A stretch of DNA of 30,419 nucleotides from an uncultured Eubacteriales bacterium (GTDB lineage: Bacteria > Bacillota > Clostridia > Oscillospirales > Oscillospiraceae): NCBI GenBank assembly GCA_900548795.1, contig URLT01000010.1:1-30419 (forward strand), in the 5' to 3' direction. Below, piece by piece: positions 16,528 through 24,000 of the stretch (positions within the stretch are counted from its first letter, which is position 1; each line of letters begins with the position of its first letter). The notes beneath the pieces were generated by a model. It was not told the origin of the DNA. It searched no databases and saw only the letters and a list, made by a program, of their open reading frames with translations. The position numbers were made by a program, and so were the translations under genes.

Positions 16528-16553
16528 ATATATGAAAACCGCCTCTTTGTCAA
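16525..16553 (-). promoter_or_regulatory. Promoter of GntR-ABC operon
   Basis: Minus-strand -35 TTGACA (16553-16548), 17-bp spacer, -10 TATAAC (16530-16525): a near-consensus SigA promoter. Confidence 0.8.
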
Positions 16554-16586
16554 GAGAAATATTTTAAGACACGAGCAAATGCCGCG

Positions 16587-16793
16587 TCAAGCGTCACGCA
16601 GAGCGAGATATTCCTCCTCCATCGCGCTCCAGCGCTCCGAGGCGGCCTGAAAACGCCGGATGGCGTCCTCAAGTGCGGCCGTATCGTCCGACTGGCTCAG
16701 GCGCTGCAGCTCCGCGCGCGCGTCCTCGACCGCGTAGCCGAGCGTATAAAGCTGCGAGGCGAGCAGGATCATGCGTTCTTTTTTTTCGTTCAT
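16587..16793 (-). CDS. Small helical protein of unknown function (68 aa)
   Basis: A 68-aa product, MNEKKERMILLASQL at the start, almost entirely predicted helix with heptad-like spacing (VEDARAELQRL, ALEDAIRRFQAA), suggesting a small coiled coil. There is no signal peptide or metal motif. The start at 16793 is well supported: TAAGGAGG lies five bases upstream and a consensus promoter lies further out; the longer open frame crosses that promoter. It is transcribed divergently from the ribbon-helix-helix gene with a palindrome in its own promoter spacer, so control by that protein is possible. I do not recognise a family. Confidence 0.7.
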   Translation of the reverse strand: MNEKKERMILLASQLYTLGYAVEDARAELQRLSQSDDTAALEDAIRRFQAASERWSAMEEEYLALRDA

Positions 16794-16853
16794 GGATGCC
16801 TCCTTACTGCTTGAGCCGCCTGCTTTGCCGACAAAATCCGACTCTTTTTCTAT

Positions 16854-16882
16854 ACTATACACTATATAGTGCTTATTTGCAA
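16854..16882 (-). promoter_or_regulatory. Promoter of the 68-aa protein gene, with palindrome in the spacer
   Basis: Minus-strand -35 TTGCAA (16882-16877), 17-bp spacer, -10 TATAGT (16859-16854). The perfect palindrome CACTATATAGTG (16860-16871) fills most of the spacer, where a bound repressor would block RNA polymerase. Confidence 0.75.
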
Positions 16883-16886
16883 CCAG

Positions 16887-16915
16887 TTGTGTCTGCGATT
16901 GTTTTCCGATACAAT
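16887..16915 (+). promoter_or_regulatory. Promoter of the ribbon-helix-helix gene
   Basis: -35 TTGTGT (16887-16892), 17-bp spacer, -10 TACAAT (16910-16915), divergent from the minus-strand promoter a few bases away. Confidence 0.6.
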
Positions 16916-16991
16916 AAATAAAAGACTTTAGGGAAGCAAGCTGCGCTGCGGCCTGACAGCACCCGGCTTCCTCGGAAACACGGAGGCACTT

Positions 16992-17192
16992 ATGGCAGAA
17001 CCTTATCTGAAATACCGCACGCGCTTTACCTCGTCGCTGAAAAATGAGCTTGTGCCGCTGTTTGACGCGCTCTCCCGCTCGACGCGCGTCCCCAAAAGCC
17101 GTCTGCTCGACGAGGCAATCGAGGATTTGCTGAAAAAATACGACGCGCCGCTCCCGGAGGAGCGGCACGGGACGGAAAAGCCGCAGCTCTGA
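16992..17192 (+). CDS. Ribbon-helix-helix (CopG-like) small DNA-binding protein
   Basis: A 66-aa protein. YRTRFTSSLKNELVPLFDALSRSTRVPKSRLLDEAIEDLLKKY follows the ribbon-helix-helix pattern: a short basic strand, helix A, a turn with the usual P-K-S-R before helix B. The last 15 residues are disordered and charged. ATG 16992 has GGAGG six bases upstream. It may bind the CACTATATAGTG palindrome between the divergent promoters, thereby controlling the 68-aa gene; that is inference. A toxin-antitoxin role is possible but the neighbour does not resemble a known toxin. Confidence 0.75.
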   Translation: MAEPYLKYRTRFTSSLKNELVPLFDALSRSTRVPKSRLLDEAIEDLLKKYDAPLPEERHGTEKPQL

Positions 17193-17616
17193 TACTGATT
17201 CCTTGAATCAAGAATCCCGTGTGCTGCGCCGTCTCATGCAGAATCTGACGCGCCGTTGGCGCTATAAAAAGCGCTTCAAGCTTTTCAACAGATTCTGGTA
17301 TGACGCAGTACGACGGCAGAAGCCTTCGCAGGGCAGCGGGTGCGGCGTCAATTTGAAACGCATATGCGCCGCGCCCCGAGGAGGTGCTGCGCGCATGACA
17401 CATCCCGATCATCGAAAAGAGCAGCCGCCGCGCCGTCCGCGCGGTCTACGAGGCGGAGCCGCGCGCGCAGAGGGAAGCATCATGAAAGCCGCAAGCCGGA
17501 CAAAGCCCGAGCTATGCCGAAAACCTTCGGCCATGGCTCGGGCTTGGCGCATCGTTTCGAGGGGGAAACAGATTCGGAAAGAAAGCGCCGCGCGCAGCGG
17601 GGCGCACGGAGGAGGG
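17193..17616. other. Intergenic stretch with no supported gene; contains a 39-bp duplicate of the MFS gene
   Basis: Open frames here are arginine-rich and run into the terminator of the opposite gene, so none is called. AGGAGG at 17379-17384 followed by ATG 17395 looks like an initiation site, but the frame it opens is not protein-like. Bases 17421-17459 are identical to 13264-13302 inside the MFS gene, and neither flank matches, suggesting a recombination scar or a remnant. Confidence 0.5.
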
Positions 17617-17654
17617 AAAAAAGCCGCCCCGCTGCGGCTTGGCAGCGGGGCGGG
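17617..17654 (-). terminator. Terminator after phosphodiester glycosidase gene
   Basis: Minus strand: a 13-bp GC-rich stem (17654-17642 with 17635-17623, GCCCCGCTGC/GCAGCGGGGC core), a 6-base loop, then TTTTTT at 17622-17617. Confidence 0.92.
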
Positions 17655-17666
17655 CAGAGCGCGGTA

Positions 17667-18962
17667 TTATCTGCCGTAGACCCATGCGTTCGGCAGGTAG
17701 CGCGAATGCAGGTTCCGGTTGGAGCACTTGGTGACGTATTCGCCGTTGTACCACATGACGGCGCTCGTGCCGCCGTCCATGTTCATGGCGGTGTAGCCGT
17801 TGTGGCGCTTGAGGATGTTGGCGCAGGTCTCGACGTCGGCGCCGATCGAGCGGGTCGTCTGGCGACCCTCGATGACCAGCATCAGGATCTCGCCGCTCTC
17901 GCTTTGGCCGATGCAGGCGCGGGGGTTGATGCCGCTCCAGTCGCCGTAGAAGCCGCCGACCATCAGCTCGCCGTCGATGATGAGCGCCGGGGAGAACTCG
18001 ACGGCGTCGGTCACGTCGGCCTGCACGGCGTCGGAGGTATCAGTGATATACATCCGGTTGTCGCGCGTCAGTTCGATGCGCTTATAGCCGGTGGAGGGGT
18101 CGTAGTGCGGGCCGTATTCCTTGCCGTCGCACATGGCGTAGCCTGCGATCTCGCCGCCGCTGCCGCCGCCGCCCGGATCATAGAAGCCGCTGGCGGTGAT
18201 GCCGAGGATGCCGCCGTTGTCGCGGACGATGACGTCGAGATCCTCGCCGTAATCGCCGATGCCGGAGGAGGCACAGCAGCGGAGCTGAGCCGGATCCTTC
18301 GCCACGGCGAGCACGCCGATATAGCCGGTGTCATGCACGCGCAGCAGCAGGATGCGGTTCTTCGCGTCGATGGCGAGCACCTGCTCGCCCATGGTGGTGT
18401 AGATGTCGGTTCCGACGTCGTCGATGCCGGCGCGGTTGATATAGATGTTTTCCCAGCCGTTTTTGAGCACGGAGGGGTGCGCGTCGCAGTAGTCCTCAAA
18501 CGAGGTGCGGCTCAGCTCCCAGAACACGGAGTAGAAGGACTCCTCGTCCGTGATGGCAAGCGGATCGACGACCTCGGTCGACTCGGTCGCGTCGGTCTGG
18601 TCGGCGGGGTCGACATAGATCGTCTCGCCGTTCTCGTTCACGCTCGTCTCGACCGTCGGGCGGTCGCTCTTGTGCCCGGCCTGCGCCATTTGCTGGTAGT
18701 ACATGCGCGCCTGAACCTCGTCGACCATATAGCCCGGGAAGATCGCCTTCGCAAGCCATTGATGCGACATGGTGCTCAGAGCGGTTTCAATATATTTTTC
18801 GCGGAGATTGCGGATCGCGGAGATATCCGTGAAGACGACGAAGCAATAGCAGCCCTCTAAAAACAGGACGATCGTCAGGATCACGGCAAGAAACCGCAGG
18901 AGCCGGTGCTTTTTGACCTTCGGCTTTTTCTGCGGGGGCGCTCCGGTTTGTTCCTTCGCCAA
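17667..18962 (-). CDS. Membrane-anchored phosphodiester glycosidase (NAGPA domain) family protein
   Basis: A 431-aa protein with a lysine-rich cytoplasmic start, one membrane helix (LLRFLAVILTIVLFLEGCYCFVVF, residues about 22-45) and a large extracellular domain. The C-terminal 260 residues match the NAGPA/phosphodiester glycosidase family: VRDNGGILGITASGFYDPGG, SPALIIDGELMVGG, RACIGQSESGEILMLVIEGRQ and MNMDGGTSAVMWYNGE. In bacteria these are associated with exopolysaccharide or wall glycan processing. The start is TTG at 18962, because AAGGAGG lies eight bases upstream; the earlier ATG at 18998 sits inside the promoter's TATAAT. The adjacent GT2 enzyme suggests a shared surface-glycan role. 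Confidence 0.88.
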   Translation of the reverse strand: MAKEQTGAPPQKKPKVKKHRLLRFLAVILTIVLFLEGCYCFVVFTDISAIRNLREKYIETALSTMSHQWLAKAIFPGYMVDEVQARMYYQQMAQAGHKSDRPTVETSVNENGETIYVDPADQTDATESTEVVDPLAITDEESFYSVFWELSRTSFEDYCDAHPSVLKNGWENIYINRAGIDDVGTDIYTTMGEQVLAIDAKNRILLLRVHDTGYIGVLAVAKDPAQLRCCASSGIGDYGEDLDVIVRDNGGILGITASGFYDPGGGGSGGEIAGYAMCDGKEYGPHYDPSTGYKRIELTRDNRMYITDTSDAVQADVTDAVEFSPALIIDGELMVGGFYGDWSGINPRACIGQSESGEILMLVIEGRQTTRSIGADVETCANILKRHNGYTAMNMDGGTSAVMWYNGEYVTKCSNRNLHSRYLPNAWVYGR

Positions 18963-18996
18963 GGCATTCTCCTCCTTTTTATTCGGATTCTGGTTC

Positions 18997-19025
18997 ATTA
19001 TAGCATATCCGAAATGGCTTGTAAA
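18997..19025 (-). promoter_or_regulatory. Promoter of phosphodiester glycosidase gene
   Basis: Minus-strand -35 TTTACA (19025-19020), 17-bp spacer, -10 TATAAT (19002-18997). The -10 contains the ATG that automated calling would take as the start. Confidence 0.8.
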
Positions 19026-19059
19026 TATCGAAATGTATACGGATTGTAAACTTTCGGCC

Positions 19060-20346
19060 TTATGCGTGCCGAATGTCGTCGATCGTGATCTCGGAATTAT
19101 GCGGAATGGGCTTCCACTCGACGTGCCGGAACAGCGCGACGAGGGTCGAGAAACGGCCGATGATGTCAAACAGCGGGAAGGTCAGCACGAACCAGCCCTT
19201 TTTCCACAGCGGCATGGGCTTGATGCGCGCGTGCTCCGAGACGAACACGTAGGTCGCGGCGATCATATTTTCCAGATAACGCTTGCCAATGGCCTTGAGG
19301 ATGGAAAACGCCGCCCAGCCGACCGCGCCGAGGGGTCGCCCGAGCGCCAGCCAGAGCACCGTCGGGAAAAGCAGGCGCAGGAAGCGGTGGAAGATGCTGA
19401 TGAGCGCGCGCGGCGCGACGATGCAGAGCATATCGAAGGACATAAACGAGACGGTCACGTCGTGCGAGGTGAAGATATGCTTGAACAGCGGCCAGCCCGT
19501 CTCTGCGAAGGCCTGCAAATGACCCTTTGCCCAGCGCAGACGCTGCCGCAGCGCGATGCGCAGGCTGACGGGCTGCTCGTCGTAAAACTGCGCGGCGTTG
19601 CAGTAGGAAATGCAGTAGCCCTGCACGACGGCGTCGGCGGAAAAGGCGCGATCCTCGGTCAGCGTGACCCATTTCCAGCCGTCGCGCACCAGCTCGTTGG
19701 AAAAGAGGAAGCCCGTGCCCTGAATGCGCGTGGCCAGCCCGAACAGGGAGCGCGCGCGGTGCTCCAGACGCACCGTGCGCAGCCAGTGCAGCGCGTAGGA
19801 CGCGGAGATCCAGTTGTCGTCAAAGTTCTTGGTGTTGCGGTAGGAGGTGACGATCTTCTCGCCGGCGTCGAACGCCTCGTTCATCCGGCTCAGAAAATCG
19901 CCCTTGAGCAGGTTGTCGGCGTCAAAGAGGATATAGGCCTCAAAGGCGTCGATGCCGTAATCGCGGCGGATCTGCTCGAACAGAAATTGCAGGGCGTAGC
20001 CCTTTGTGCGGCGTTCGGGGTCGAAGCGCTCGTAGCAAATCGCGCCGTGCTCGCGCGCAAGGCGGGCGGTGTCGTCCGTGCAGTTGTCCGCCACGACGAA
20101 CACGCTCACGCGGTCGGCCGGGTAGTCCTGCCGGCGGATGCTCTCCATCAGATTGCCGATGACTGTGGCTTCATTTCTGGCAGCCACGACGATAGCCAGC
20201 TTGTGGTGCTGCTTCGCTTTGGGGAAGCGGCGCGTTCCGAACAGGCCGACGAGCGTATAGACGGAAAAATAAGAGCAGCACGCGCCCAAAAGACTGCCGA
20301 GCTTGCCGACGATTTTTGTTATGTAAGAAAAAATCTTCGCGAGCAT
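19060..20346 (-). CDS. Processive family 2 glycosyltransferase (membrane)
   Basis: A 428-aa inverting GT-A glycosyltransferase related to cellulose, hyaluronan and poly-GlcNAc synthases. Motifs: VVAARNEA (53-60), ADNCTDD with Asp87, DAD (142-144), the acceptor motif TED (230-232) and QRLRW (268-272), the hallmark of processive enzymes. One membrane helix precedes the catalytic domain (about 13-37) and several hydrophobic segments follow it (about 300-400). It would polymerise or transfer sugar from a nucleotide donor at the inner membrane face; donor and product are unknown. ATG 20346 has GAAGGAGG six bases upstream. It has its own promoter, separate from the downstream glycosidase. Confidence 0.9.
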   Translation of the reverse strand: MLAKIFSYITKIVGKLGSLLGACCSYFSVYTLVGLFGTRRFPKAKQHHKLAIVVAARNEATVIGNLMESIRRQDYPADRVSVFVVADNCTDDTARLAREHGAICYERFDPERRTKGYALQFLFEQIRRDYGIDAFEAYILFDADNLLKGDFLSRMNEAFDAGEKIVTSYRNTKNFDDNWISASYALHWLRTVRLEHRARSLFGLATRIQGTGFLFSNELVRDGWKWVTLTEDRAFSADAVVQGYCISYCNAAQFYDEQPVSLRIALRQRLRWAKGHLQAFAETGWPLFKHIFTSHDVTVSFMSFDMLCIVAPRALISIFHRFLRLLFPTVLWLALGRPLGAVGWAAFSILKAIGKRYLENMIAATYVFVSEHARIKPMPLWKKGWFVLTFPLFDIIGRFSTLVALFRHVEWKPIPHNSEITIDDIRHA

Positions 20347-20403
20347 TTCGCGCCTCCTTCAGAGCAAGACTGCATACCGTGCCGAAAACAGTCGTTGGCG
20401 GTT

Positions 20404-20432
20404 AGTATACCACAGAACGGCGTTTTTGTAAA
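20404..20432 (-). promoter_or_regulatory. Promoter of GT2 gene
   Basis: Minus-strand -35 TTTACA (20432-20427), 17-bp spacer, -10 TATACT (20409-20404) with an extended TG one base upstream of it. Confidence 0.8.
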
Positions 20433-20488
20433 GCCATAATTCGACCCGCCCTGCGGGTGCAATACGGATCCTTGATTAAACTATTTAA

Positions 20489-20597
20489 GGAACCTCTGAA
20501 TCAATCGGCTGCGGCGCTCAGCGGGTCTTTTGCCCCAACTGATCGGTTTGGAACAAAATCCCTCGCTGACCGCTCCTGCGATTGAATCAGAGGTTCC
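20489..20597. mobile_element. MITE-like repeat, copy 2 (109 bp, internally deleted)
   Basis: Same ends as the 160-bp copies (GGAACCTCTGAATCAATCG at the left, CAGAGGTTCC at the right) and the same left arm through GCCCCAACT, but about 51 bp of the central region are missing. Flanks are TTAA at the left and CTAG at the right; they differ from each other, so the target repeat has decayed or the copy arose by recombination. It lies just outside the terminator of the phage-like operon. Confidence 0.82.
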
Positions 20598-20604
20598 CTA
20601 GCAC

Positions 20605-20640
20605 AAAAAAGGGCGGCACGGATGATAAGATCCGTGCCGC
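20605..20640 (-). terminator. Strong terminator closing the phage head operon
   Basis: Minus strand: a perfect 11-bp stem GCGGCACGGAT/ATCCGTGCCGC (20640-20630 with 20623-20613), a 6-base loop and a CC plus TTTTTT tail (20610-20605). Confidence 0.93.
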
Positions 20641-20698
20641 TTGAAATCGGAAGCGCAGCACACGGGATCCCGAGGAATGATTTTGATCGGGATCCGTA

Positions 20699-21034
20699 TC
20701 ACAGAAGCTCCAGCAGGCGGAAGCGGTATCGCACCAGCCCGCTCTCCGGCTCCTCGTCCGAGACCAGCTCGGTCATGCAGGCGCTGACGGTGCCATAGAC
20801 GGGGTGAGAAAAAATGTGCGCCTGCCCGTCCAGCAGCGCCGCGAGCGAGGCCAGCGTTGCGCAGGGGCTGTCGCCGTAAAAGCAGCCCTCGCCGGCGATG
20901 ACGCGTCCCAGCCGCCCGAGCAGCCGCACCTGCCATGCGCCGGCTCGGTTCTCTTTGGAAACGACCTTCCAGCCGTAGGTGATCTCCAGCCGCTCCGGGT
21001 CGTTCGGAAACAGAAAGTCGCCGTATTGGATCAT
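20699..21034 (-). CDS. Phage protein resembling the DNA-circulation (Mu gp43-like) N-terminal domain
   Basis: A 111-aa protein and the last gene of the phage module. The pattern WKVVSKENRAGAWQVRLLG, then EGCFYGDSPCATLASLAALL, then a HPVYG turn and a closing LVRYRFRLLEL strand resembles the small beta domain at the N-terminus of DNA-circulation/baseplate-hub-associated tail proteins, but the protein is only that domain. The match is by eye and only moderately sure. ATG 21034 has AAAGGGGG upstream; a longer frame from 21064 would overlap the previous gene. A strong terminator follows, so no tail genes continue beyond it. Confidence 0.65.
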   Translation of the reverse strand: MIQYGDFLFPNDPERLEITYGWKVVSKENRAGAWQVRLLGRLGRVIAGEGCFYGDSPCATLASLAALLDGQAHIFSHPVYGTVSACMTELVSDEEPESGLVRYRFRLLELL

Positions 21035-21047
21035 CTTGCGCCCCCTT

Positions 21048-21443
21048 TCACTTTGACGTTTCAACGCAGCTCCGCATGCGCGCCGTCAGCGTCGCGTGCA
21101 CCAGAAGCTGCTTGCCGTTCTCGTGCCGGGTGGTCAGCTCGGTGAATTCGCAGCCGCGATAGGCCGTCAGCAGACCGCCGCAGCGAATGACGAGCGTGAA
21201 ATTATGCAGCGTGTGCCAGTCGAGAAAGGACTCCTGATCCGGCGCGGAGAGGCGGCTCTGCTCCAGCTCCACCTCGAAGCGCTCCGTCGTCGCCCGGAGC
21301 GCGGCGGGCAGCGCCTGCCCGAAACGGCGAACCGGCACGACGGTGCGCACGGTGCGCTCGCGCACCTGCTGCATCAGCACCTGCGTGCGGTCGTTGATCT
21401 GCAGCAGGAAGGGCAGCTCGGTCGGTAAATATTGGTTTTCCAT
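21048..21443 (-). CDS. Phage structural protein, tail-tube or tail-completion type (uncertain)
   Basis: A 131-aa, beta-rich protein starting MENQYLPTELPFLL. FTLVIRCGGLLTAYRGCEFTELTTRHENGKQLLVHATLTARMR gives alternating strands as in small tail-tube or tail-completion proteins. No family is recognised with certainty. ATG 21443 has AAGGAGG six bases upstream, and the gene follows the previous one by 10 bp within the same operon. Position after capsid, connector and closure genes is where phages place tail-joining components. Confidence 0.65.
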   Translation of the reverse strand: MENQYLPTELPFLLQINDRTQVLMQQVRERTVRTVVPVRRFGQALPAALRATTERFEVELEQSRLSAPDQESFLDWHTLHNFTLVIRCGGLLTAYRGCEFTELTTRHENGKQLLVHATLTARMRSCVETSK

Positions 21444-21453
21444 GGCGGCCTCC

Positions 21454-21879
21454 TTATGTGGCTTGATAGAGATAAGCCGAAAGTGCGATGCTCAGCCGGT
21501 GGCGGAAGCAGTCCGTCCCGGCGTCGTAGCGCGGCGGGTCGAGCCGGATCGCGCCGACGGTGAAGTCGGTGAGCTGCTGCAGGGCGGTCTCAACGGCCAG
21601 CGACATCGCATCGGAATCCCGCGAGGCGGGCATGGGGTAGGAGCAGTAGCTCTCGAGAAACAGCGTGCCCCTGACCAGCCAGCCGCGCCGGACGACGCCG
21701 CCCTGCGCGCGATAGAGCGCGTCGTCCAGACCGGGCGCCTCGCAGCGAACGGCCTCCACGCCGATGACGAAGCGCGGCCCTGCCAGCTCGGGCGTGAACC
21801 GCTTCGAGGGGAAGGCGACCGTCACGTTGATGCCCTTCTTGGCCAGCTCTGTGGCCAGCCTGTTCGGAAGCGTTACCAT
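21454..21879 (-). CDS. Phage head-tail joining/tail terminator-like protein (uncertain)
   Basis: A 141-aa protein starting MVTLPNRLATELAKKGINV. The start at 21879 has GGGGGAGG upstream and overlaps the preceding gene by 7 bp; the longer upstream frame is an arginine/histidine-rich shadow. The middle holds VEAVRCEAPGLDDALYRAQGG and a C-terminal DCFRHRLSIALSAYLYQ strand. Size and order after connector and closure proteins fit the tail terminator or minor capsid slot of PBSX-like modules. Assignment is mainly positional. Confidence 0.65.
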   Translation of the reverse strand: MVTLPNRLATELAKKGINVTVAFPSKRFTPELAGPRFVIGVEAVRCEAPGLDDALYRAQGGVVRRGWLVRGTLFLESYCSYPMPASRDSDAMSLAVETALQQLTDFTVGAIRLDPPRYDAGTDCFRHRLSIALSAYLYQAT

Positions 21880-22211
21880 CCGGCATCCTCCCCCGTTTCC
21901 ACGCATAGTCCCCAGACGAACAGCCGGTCGTCGCGGAAGACAATGGCGTCGGCGCGGCGCACGATGAAGGTGCGCATGTCGCAGACGACAAAGTCGCCGC
22001 CGCTGAGCGTCAGCTCGGGCGGGCCGATGTAGAGAAACTGTCCGCGCGGGATCTCCCCGCAATCGGGGATCATGCGTTCCATGTTTTGCCAGCTTTTCGA
22101 GGTCACGAGCTGCAAAAACGCGCGCGTGTGGCGATAGGAGTTCGTCTGGTTAAAGACCAGCGTCGTCGCCGCGCCGTAATCGCGGATCAGGCGTGCGATC
22201 AGCTCCTTCAT
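21873..22211 (-). CDS. Phage head closure-like small protein (uncertain)
   Basis: A 112-aa protein beginning MKELIARLIRDYGAATTLV. After a short helix it is mostly beta: RGQFLYIGPPELTLSGGDFVVCDMRTFIVRRADAIVFRDDRLFVWGLC, a barrel-like pattern seen in head closure proteins. It starts within the previous gene's stop (ATGA overlap), so it is coupled. Function is inferred from fold pattern and order. Confidence 0.65.
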   Translation of the reverse strand: MKELIARLIRDYGAATTLVFNQTNSYRHTRAFLQLVTSKSWQNMERMIPDCGEIPRGQFLYIGPPELTLSGGDFVVCDMRTFIVRRADAIVFRDDRLFVWGLCVETGEDAGW

Positions 22212-22552
22212 GTCCGCACCCCCACGAAGGCCGTGCTGCTGCGGCAGAACGGCGCGATCAGCTCTCGCGCCATTTCCGAGAGCCGGTCGCCCGAGCGGTC
22301 AAAAACGAGGCGCACCGTTCCGGCCTGAAACTGCTCGAGCCCCTCGCTCGCCGCGTGATTCAGACAGGCGAGGGAGAGCAGCGCGGCCGACAGCACAAAG
22401 ACGTCGCGGCAGTCGTCGGGCGTCAGCCCGCTGCGAAGCTGCTGCCGCAGGAGCTGCTCCGTTCCGACGCAGACCGCCTCGACCAGCGAGGCCTCCACGG
22501 TCGATTGCAGCAGCTTTTGCGTCAGCGTGCGGATCTCATCTCGGATCGTCAT
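22208..22552 (-). CDS. Phage head-tail connector/adaptor-like protein (uncertain)
   Basis: A 114-aa, mostly helical protein (MTIRDEIRTLTQKLLQSTVEASLVEAV; LTPDDCRDVFVLSAALLSLACLNHAA) placed five bases after the major capsid gene. Small helical proteins in this position are usually the portal-attached adaptor. The ribosome site is weak (GGAAG), fitting coupling to capsid translation. No conserved motif confirms the role. Confidence 0.65.
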   Translation of the reverse strand: MTIRDEIRTLTQKLLQSTVEASLVEAVCVGTEQLLRQQLRSGLTPDDCRDVFVLSAALLSLACLNHAASEGLEQFQAGTVRLVFDRSGDRLSEMARELIAPFCRSSTAFVGVRT

Positions 22553-22557
22553 GGGGC

Positions 22558-23583
22558 TTACGCTTCCAGCAGGCAGACCGCGTCGCTGTAAAGCTTGCTG
22601 AAGCCGCAGATCGTCGTGATGGCGGCGCGCTCGAGCTGGCGGTCGATCAGCTTGTCGTATTCCACGCTCAGCTCGCCCGCCTGAACCATCTCCAGCGCGT
22701 AGCGACGGTCAAAGGCGAGCACTGCCGAATCCTCGACCGCCTCGCAGCGCAGGAGCTTCGCGCCGAGCGGCGTTTCAAAGCGTCCGGTGCCCTGAAAATT
22801 CAGGCCGCTGAGCGGATTTTTGAACTCGTCGAGCTTCATCAGCGTGGTCAGCGTGCCGGTGTTGACGAGCATGGTGTTCAGCTCGTAGGGATAGAGCTGC
22901 GCCCAGAAATCCACGAGCGCATCATAGCTCAGCTTGCCGGAGACGCCGCCGATGGGCGCGGTGCCGACAGAGAAGCCGCGCGCGGGGTTCTTGTTGCCGT
23001 CGCCGGAGACGAGCACGTGCACGGCGTCGGCGAGCTGGGTCTTCTGGATCTGCGCGCCGATCTGGTGCAGCATGACCGAGAACAGGTCGAGCTTCTGGAA
23101 GCGAAGCGCCTCATACGAGGCAATGAGCATCCGGCCGCGTTTGCGAAGATGCACCAGATTTTCGCGCGTGCGGACGGTGGTCGAGGGAATGGCCGCGCCC
23201 TCGGCAACGCTGTGCAGGGAGCGCTCCTTTTCCGTCGGGACGGAGTAAATGCTGCGATAGTCGCGGCTGTCGATCGTGGTGATGCTGGCGGCGATCATGG
23301 GCAGGATGTTCTCCTCCTCCATGCCCTGCCGCACGACCCGCGCGACAAATTCCGGGAAGAGCACGGCCGACTCAAAGGTCGAGAAGAATTTTTCCACCGG
23401 GTCGGAGCCTGCGCCCTTGACGCGAATGCCGAAGCGCTTGAGCTGGCGCTGGAAGGCGTCCGTGCCCTCGAGCGGCGTGCCCTTGTAGCTCTCGGACGGG
23501 TCGAGCGCCTCGAGCACCTGAGAGAAGCTCTTGCCGGCCTCGTGGTACATGCCTTTTTCAAGATGAAGCGTATCAAATGCCAT
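22558..23583 (-). CDS. Phage major capsid protein (HK97-fold type)
   Basis: A 341-aa protein with the layout of HK97-fold capsid proteins as in PBSX XkdG: a helical N-terminal arm (MYHEAGKSFSQVLEALDP), an E-loop-like strand region (VPTEKERSLHSVAEGAAIPSTTV), the long spine helix (QKLDLFSVMLHQIGAQIQKTQLADAVHVLV) and a P-domain/A-domain with PYELNTMLVNTGTLTTLMKL. ATG 23583 has AAAGGAAGG upstream. It follows the decoration protein by 17 bp and precedes the connector genes. It appears intact. Confidence 0.85.
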   Translation of the reverse strand: MAFDTLHLEKGMYHEAGKSFSQVLEALDPSESYKGTPLEGTDAFQRQLKRFGIRVKGAGSDPVEKFFSTFESAVLFPEFVARVVRQGMEEENILPMIAASITTIDSRDYRSIYSVPTEKERSLHSVAEGAAIPSTTVRTRENLVHLRKRGRMLIASYEALRFQKLDLFSVMLHQIGAQIQKTQLADAVHVLVSGDGNKNPARGFSVGTAPIGGVSGKLSYDALVDFWAQLYPYELNTMLVNTGTLTTLMKLDEFKNPLSGLNFQGTGRFETPLGAKLLRCEAVEDSAVLAFDRRYALEMVQAGELSVEYDKLIDRQLERAAITTICGFSKLYSDAVCLLEA

Positions 23584-23600
23584 AATTCAGCCTTCCTTTC

Positions 23601-23945
23601 TCAGAGCAGAACGGTGACGGTGTGGTTGACGGTGTCAAGCTGGACGACGTGGAACGGCAGCCCCTTCTCGCTGTCGACCTTCACGCCGCCGCTCCCGTCG
23701 GCGCTGAGCTTGCAGACGCCGTAGGAGGGCAGCGCGCCGGAATATTTGAGCGTGACAAAGCCGCGAACGGTGACGGCGTGCAGGTCGCCGTCGGCGGTCT
23801 CCACGCGGCCGAGGAAGCCGTCCCCGGCGGCGCATTCGCTCAGATAACCGTTCGAGGCCATTTTGCAGACAGAGCCGACCGGCAGCGGCGTCGCCGCCTG
23901 AAAGGTGGCGCAGACCGTTCCGATGGAGTCGAAAGAAATTGCCAT
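23601..23945 (-). CDS. Phage capsid decoration-like protein
   Basis: A 114-aa, glycine-rich all-beta protein beginning MAISFDSIGTVCATFQAA. Repeated strand-turn units (GSVCKMASNGYLSECAAGD, LGRVETADGDLHAVTVRGFVTLKYSG, GVCKLSADGSGGVKVD) resemble head decoration or DUF2190-like proteins that sit immediately before the major capsid gene. ATG 23945 with GGAGG nine bases upstream is preferred over an ATG 33 bases earlier. Its upstream spacer carries mobile element copy 3. Confidence 0.75.
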   Translation of the reverse strand: MAISFDSIGTVCATFQAATPLPVGSVCKMASNGYLSECAAGDGFLGRVETADGDLHAVTVRGFVTLKYSGALPSYGVCKLSADGSGGVKVDSEKGLPFHVVQLDTVNHTVTVLL

Positions 23946-24000
23946 AATGAAATACCTCCAAATAGAATAATGATTCAACGAACATTCGGATCAGACCGGG

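Noticed and set aside
17395..17679. ORF with AGGAGG and ATG, 94 aa
   Set aside because: Arginine-rich, runs through the opposite terminator, and includes the 39-bp duplicate in a different frame from the MFS gene.
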